Assembly (NCBI GenBank): GCA_017694735.1
Contig: JADIMN010000044.1
Location: 1 to 5,802 of the forward strand
Reading direction: 5' to 3'
Length of the DNA stretch: 5,802 nucleotides
Origin: Candidatus Alectryobacillus merdavium
GTDB lineage: Bacteria > Bacillota_I > Bacilli_A > RFN20 > CAG-826
Positions 5,062 to 5,802 of this stretch are shown here, piece by piece. The position numbers were made by a program, and so were the translations under genes. Below the pieces are notes generated by a model that saw only the letters and a list, made by a program, of their open reading frames with translations, did no database searches and was not told the DNA's origin. Position 1 is the stretch's first letter. Each line of letters begins with the position of its first letter.

Positions 5062-5802
5062 ATGGATATAAAATTTAAAGAACTTAACATTAATTGCTTA
5101 GATACAATTAATGAATTTTTTAGAGAGAAAAATACACTTTTAGCAGATTATTTTTTCGAAACACTTTTAATTTATAATAACACATATAAATATGAATACT
5201 GTATTTTTAATAATTCATTGTTTATTAAAATGGAATTAGATAAAAATGAAAAATTCGATTATTTTTATTTTCCAGTATCAAATAATCCGATAGATGATCT
5301 TAAAATACTAAATGAATATTCAAAAAACCACGGCAAAACTGCAATATTTGTTAATATAACAAGTGAAGATTTAGAAAAATATAAACCATATATTTCTAAA
5401 GAGTATTTTATTCAACTTAATATTGATTCAATTGATTACGTATATGAAACAGATCATCTTTCTACTTTAGTTGGGCACCGTTATAACCAAAAAAGAAGAC
5501 ATTTGCATAAGCTTTTAGAAAATTACGATGTTAGAAACGTTGAAATTACAAAAAACGACTTACAAGAAATTCTTAACTTTGTTGATCTATGGGAAGTATC
5601 AAGTAATGAACCGTTTAAAAATGTAGAAAACGAAAAAAATTCATTAAGACAAATTTTTGAAGCATATGATACATTTAATCTTTTAGGATTCAAATTCTAT
5701 ATAAATAATAAATTAGTTGGTTTTACTCTTGGTGGAATTGTGAATAATCAATTTATACAACATTTTGAAAAATGTTTAGATCAATTTGAAGGAATATATG
5801 TA
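5062..5802 (+). CDS. DUF2156 protein, phosphatidylglycerol lysyltransferase-like domain (partial, 3' end missing)
   Basis: An ATG at 5062 opens 247 codons that run to the window edge; the family is usually near 300 residues, so most of it is here. I recognise the DUF2156 family, related to the C-terminal catalytic domain of MprF (tandem acyltransferase fold using aminoacyl-tRNA). The clearest match is IDYVYETDHLSTLVGHRYNQ followed by KRRHLHKLLENY (about residues 124-155), the family's 'dYvY....L..L.G.k...KRn.l..F...y' signature. A second match is the C-terminal-half LVGFTLGGIVNNQF with HFEKCLDQFEGIY (about 218-246). No N-terminal membrane (flippase) domain is present, so this is a stand-alone soluble form whose acceptor is unknown. 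The spacing from the CBS gene is 7 nt and no real ribosome site is visible, so translation probably relies on re-initiation after the CBS stop. Family assignment is firm, function is not. Confidence 0.85.
   Translation, partial: MDIKFKELNINCLDTINEFFREKNTLLADYFFETLLIYNNTYKYEYCIFNNSLFIKMELDKNEKFDYFYFPVSNNPIDDLKILNEYSKNHGKTAIFVNITSEDLEKYKPYISKEYFIQLNIDSIDYVYETDHLSTLVGHRYNQKRRHLHKLLENYDVRNVEITKNDLQEILNFVDLWEVSSNEPFKNVENEKNSLRQIFEAYDTFNLLGFKFYINNKLVGFTLGGIVNNQFIQHFEKCLDQFEGIYV

Noticed and set aside
1..5802. CRISPR array, insertion sequence, tRNA or rRNA genes, phage genes
   Set aside because: No spaced repeats, transposase-like proteins, terminal inverted repeats or recognisable tRNA/rRNA sequences were seen; nearly all DNA is accounted for by the genes listed.

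Overview
The window looks like chromosome from a very AT-rich (about one quarter G+C by eye) member of the Bacillota or their wall-less relatives. It still uses the standard bacterial code: every tryptophan I read is TGG, no TGA interrupts a recognisable gene, and one gene (ecfA2) ends in TGA. Together with the Firmicutes-type ecfA1-ecfA2-ecfT-truA order, this fits an uncultured Erysipelotrichales, RF39 or Acholeplasma-like lineage better than a code-4 Mycoplasma. The lineage is an inference.

Left and central part (1-4524, all minus strand): a tightly packed gene string, read right to left. It starts at a divergent intergenic region with a dCMP deaminase (comEB-like). This is followed by the two ATPases and the transmembrane coupling protein of an ECF vitamin/micronutrient transporter (ecfA1, ecfA2, ecfT), then tRNA pseudouridine synthase truA. 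Junctions are overlaps of 1, 16 and 11 nt and a 3-nt gap, so these five genes are almost certainly one operon. No substrate-binding S component is present, so this is probably the shared (group II) energising module. After a 22-nt gap come an unrecognised four-helix membrane protein and the first 114 codons of an ABC exporter (membrane-domain end), which overlap by 11 nt. The gap and the end of truA carry a perfect 12-3-12 palindrome followed by an extended -10 element that places transcription start on the A of the next ATG. I read this as a separate, probably regulated, leaderless promoter for the membrane-protein/exporter pair.

Right part (4525-5802): a divergent promoter region, then on the plus strand a two-domain CBS protein and, 7 nt after it, the first 247 codons of a DUF2156 protein (the acyltransferase-like domain of phosphatidylglycerol lysyltransferases), cut by the window edge. 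The CBS gene also lacks a Shine-Dalgarno sequence and has a -10 element just upstream of its ATG.

I see no RNA genes, mobile elements, CRISPR arrays or intrinsic terminators. No stretch of more than 300 bases lacks a gene. Most of the content is core housekeeping. The least explained parts are the palindrome-controlled membrane-protein/exporter pair and the CBS-DUF2156 pair.
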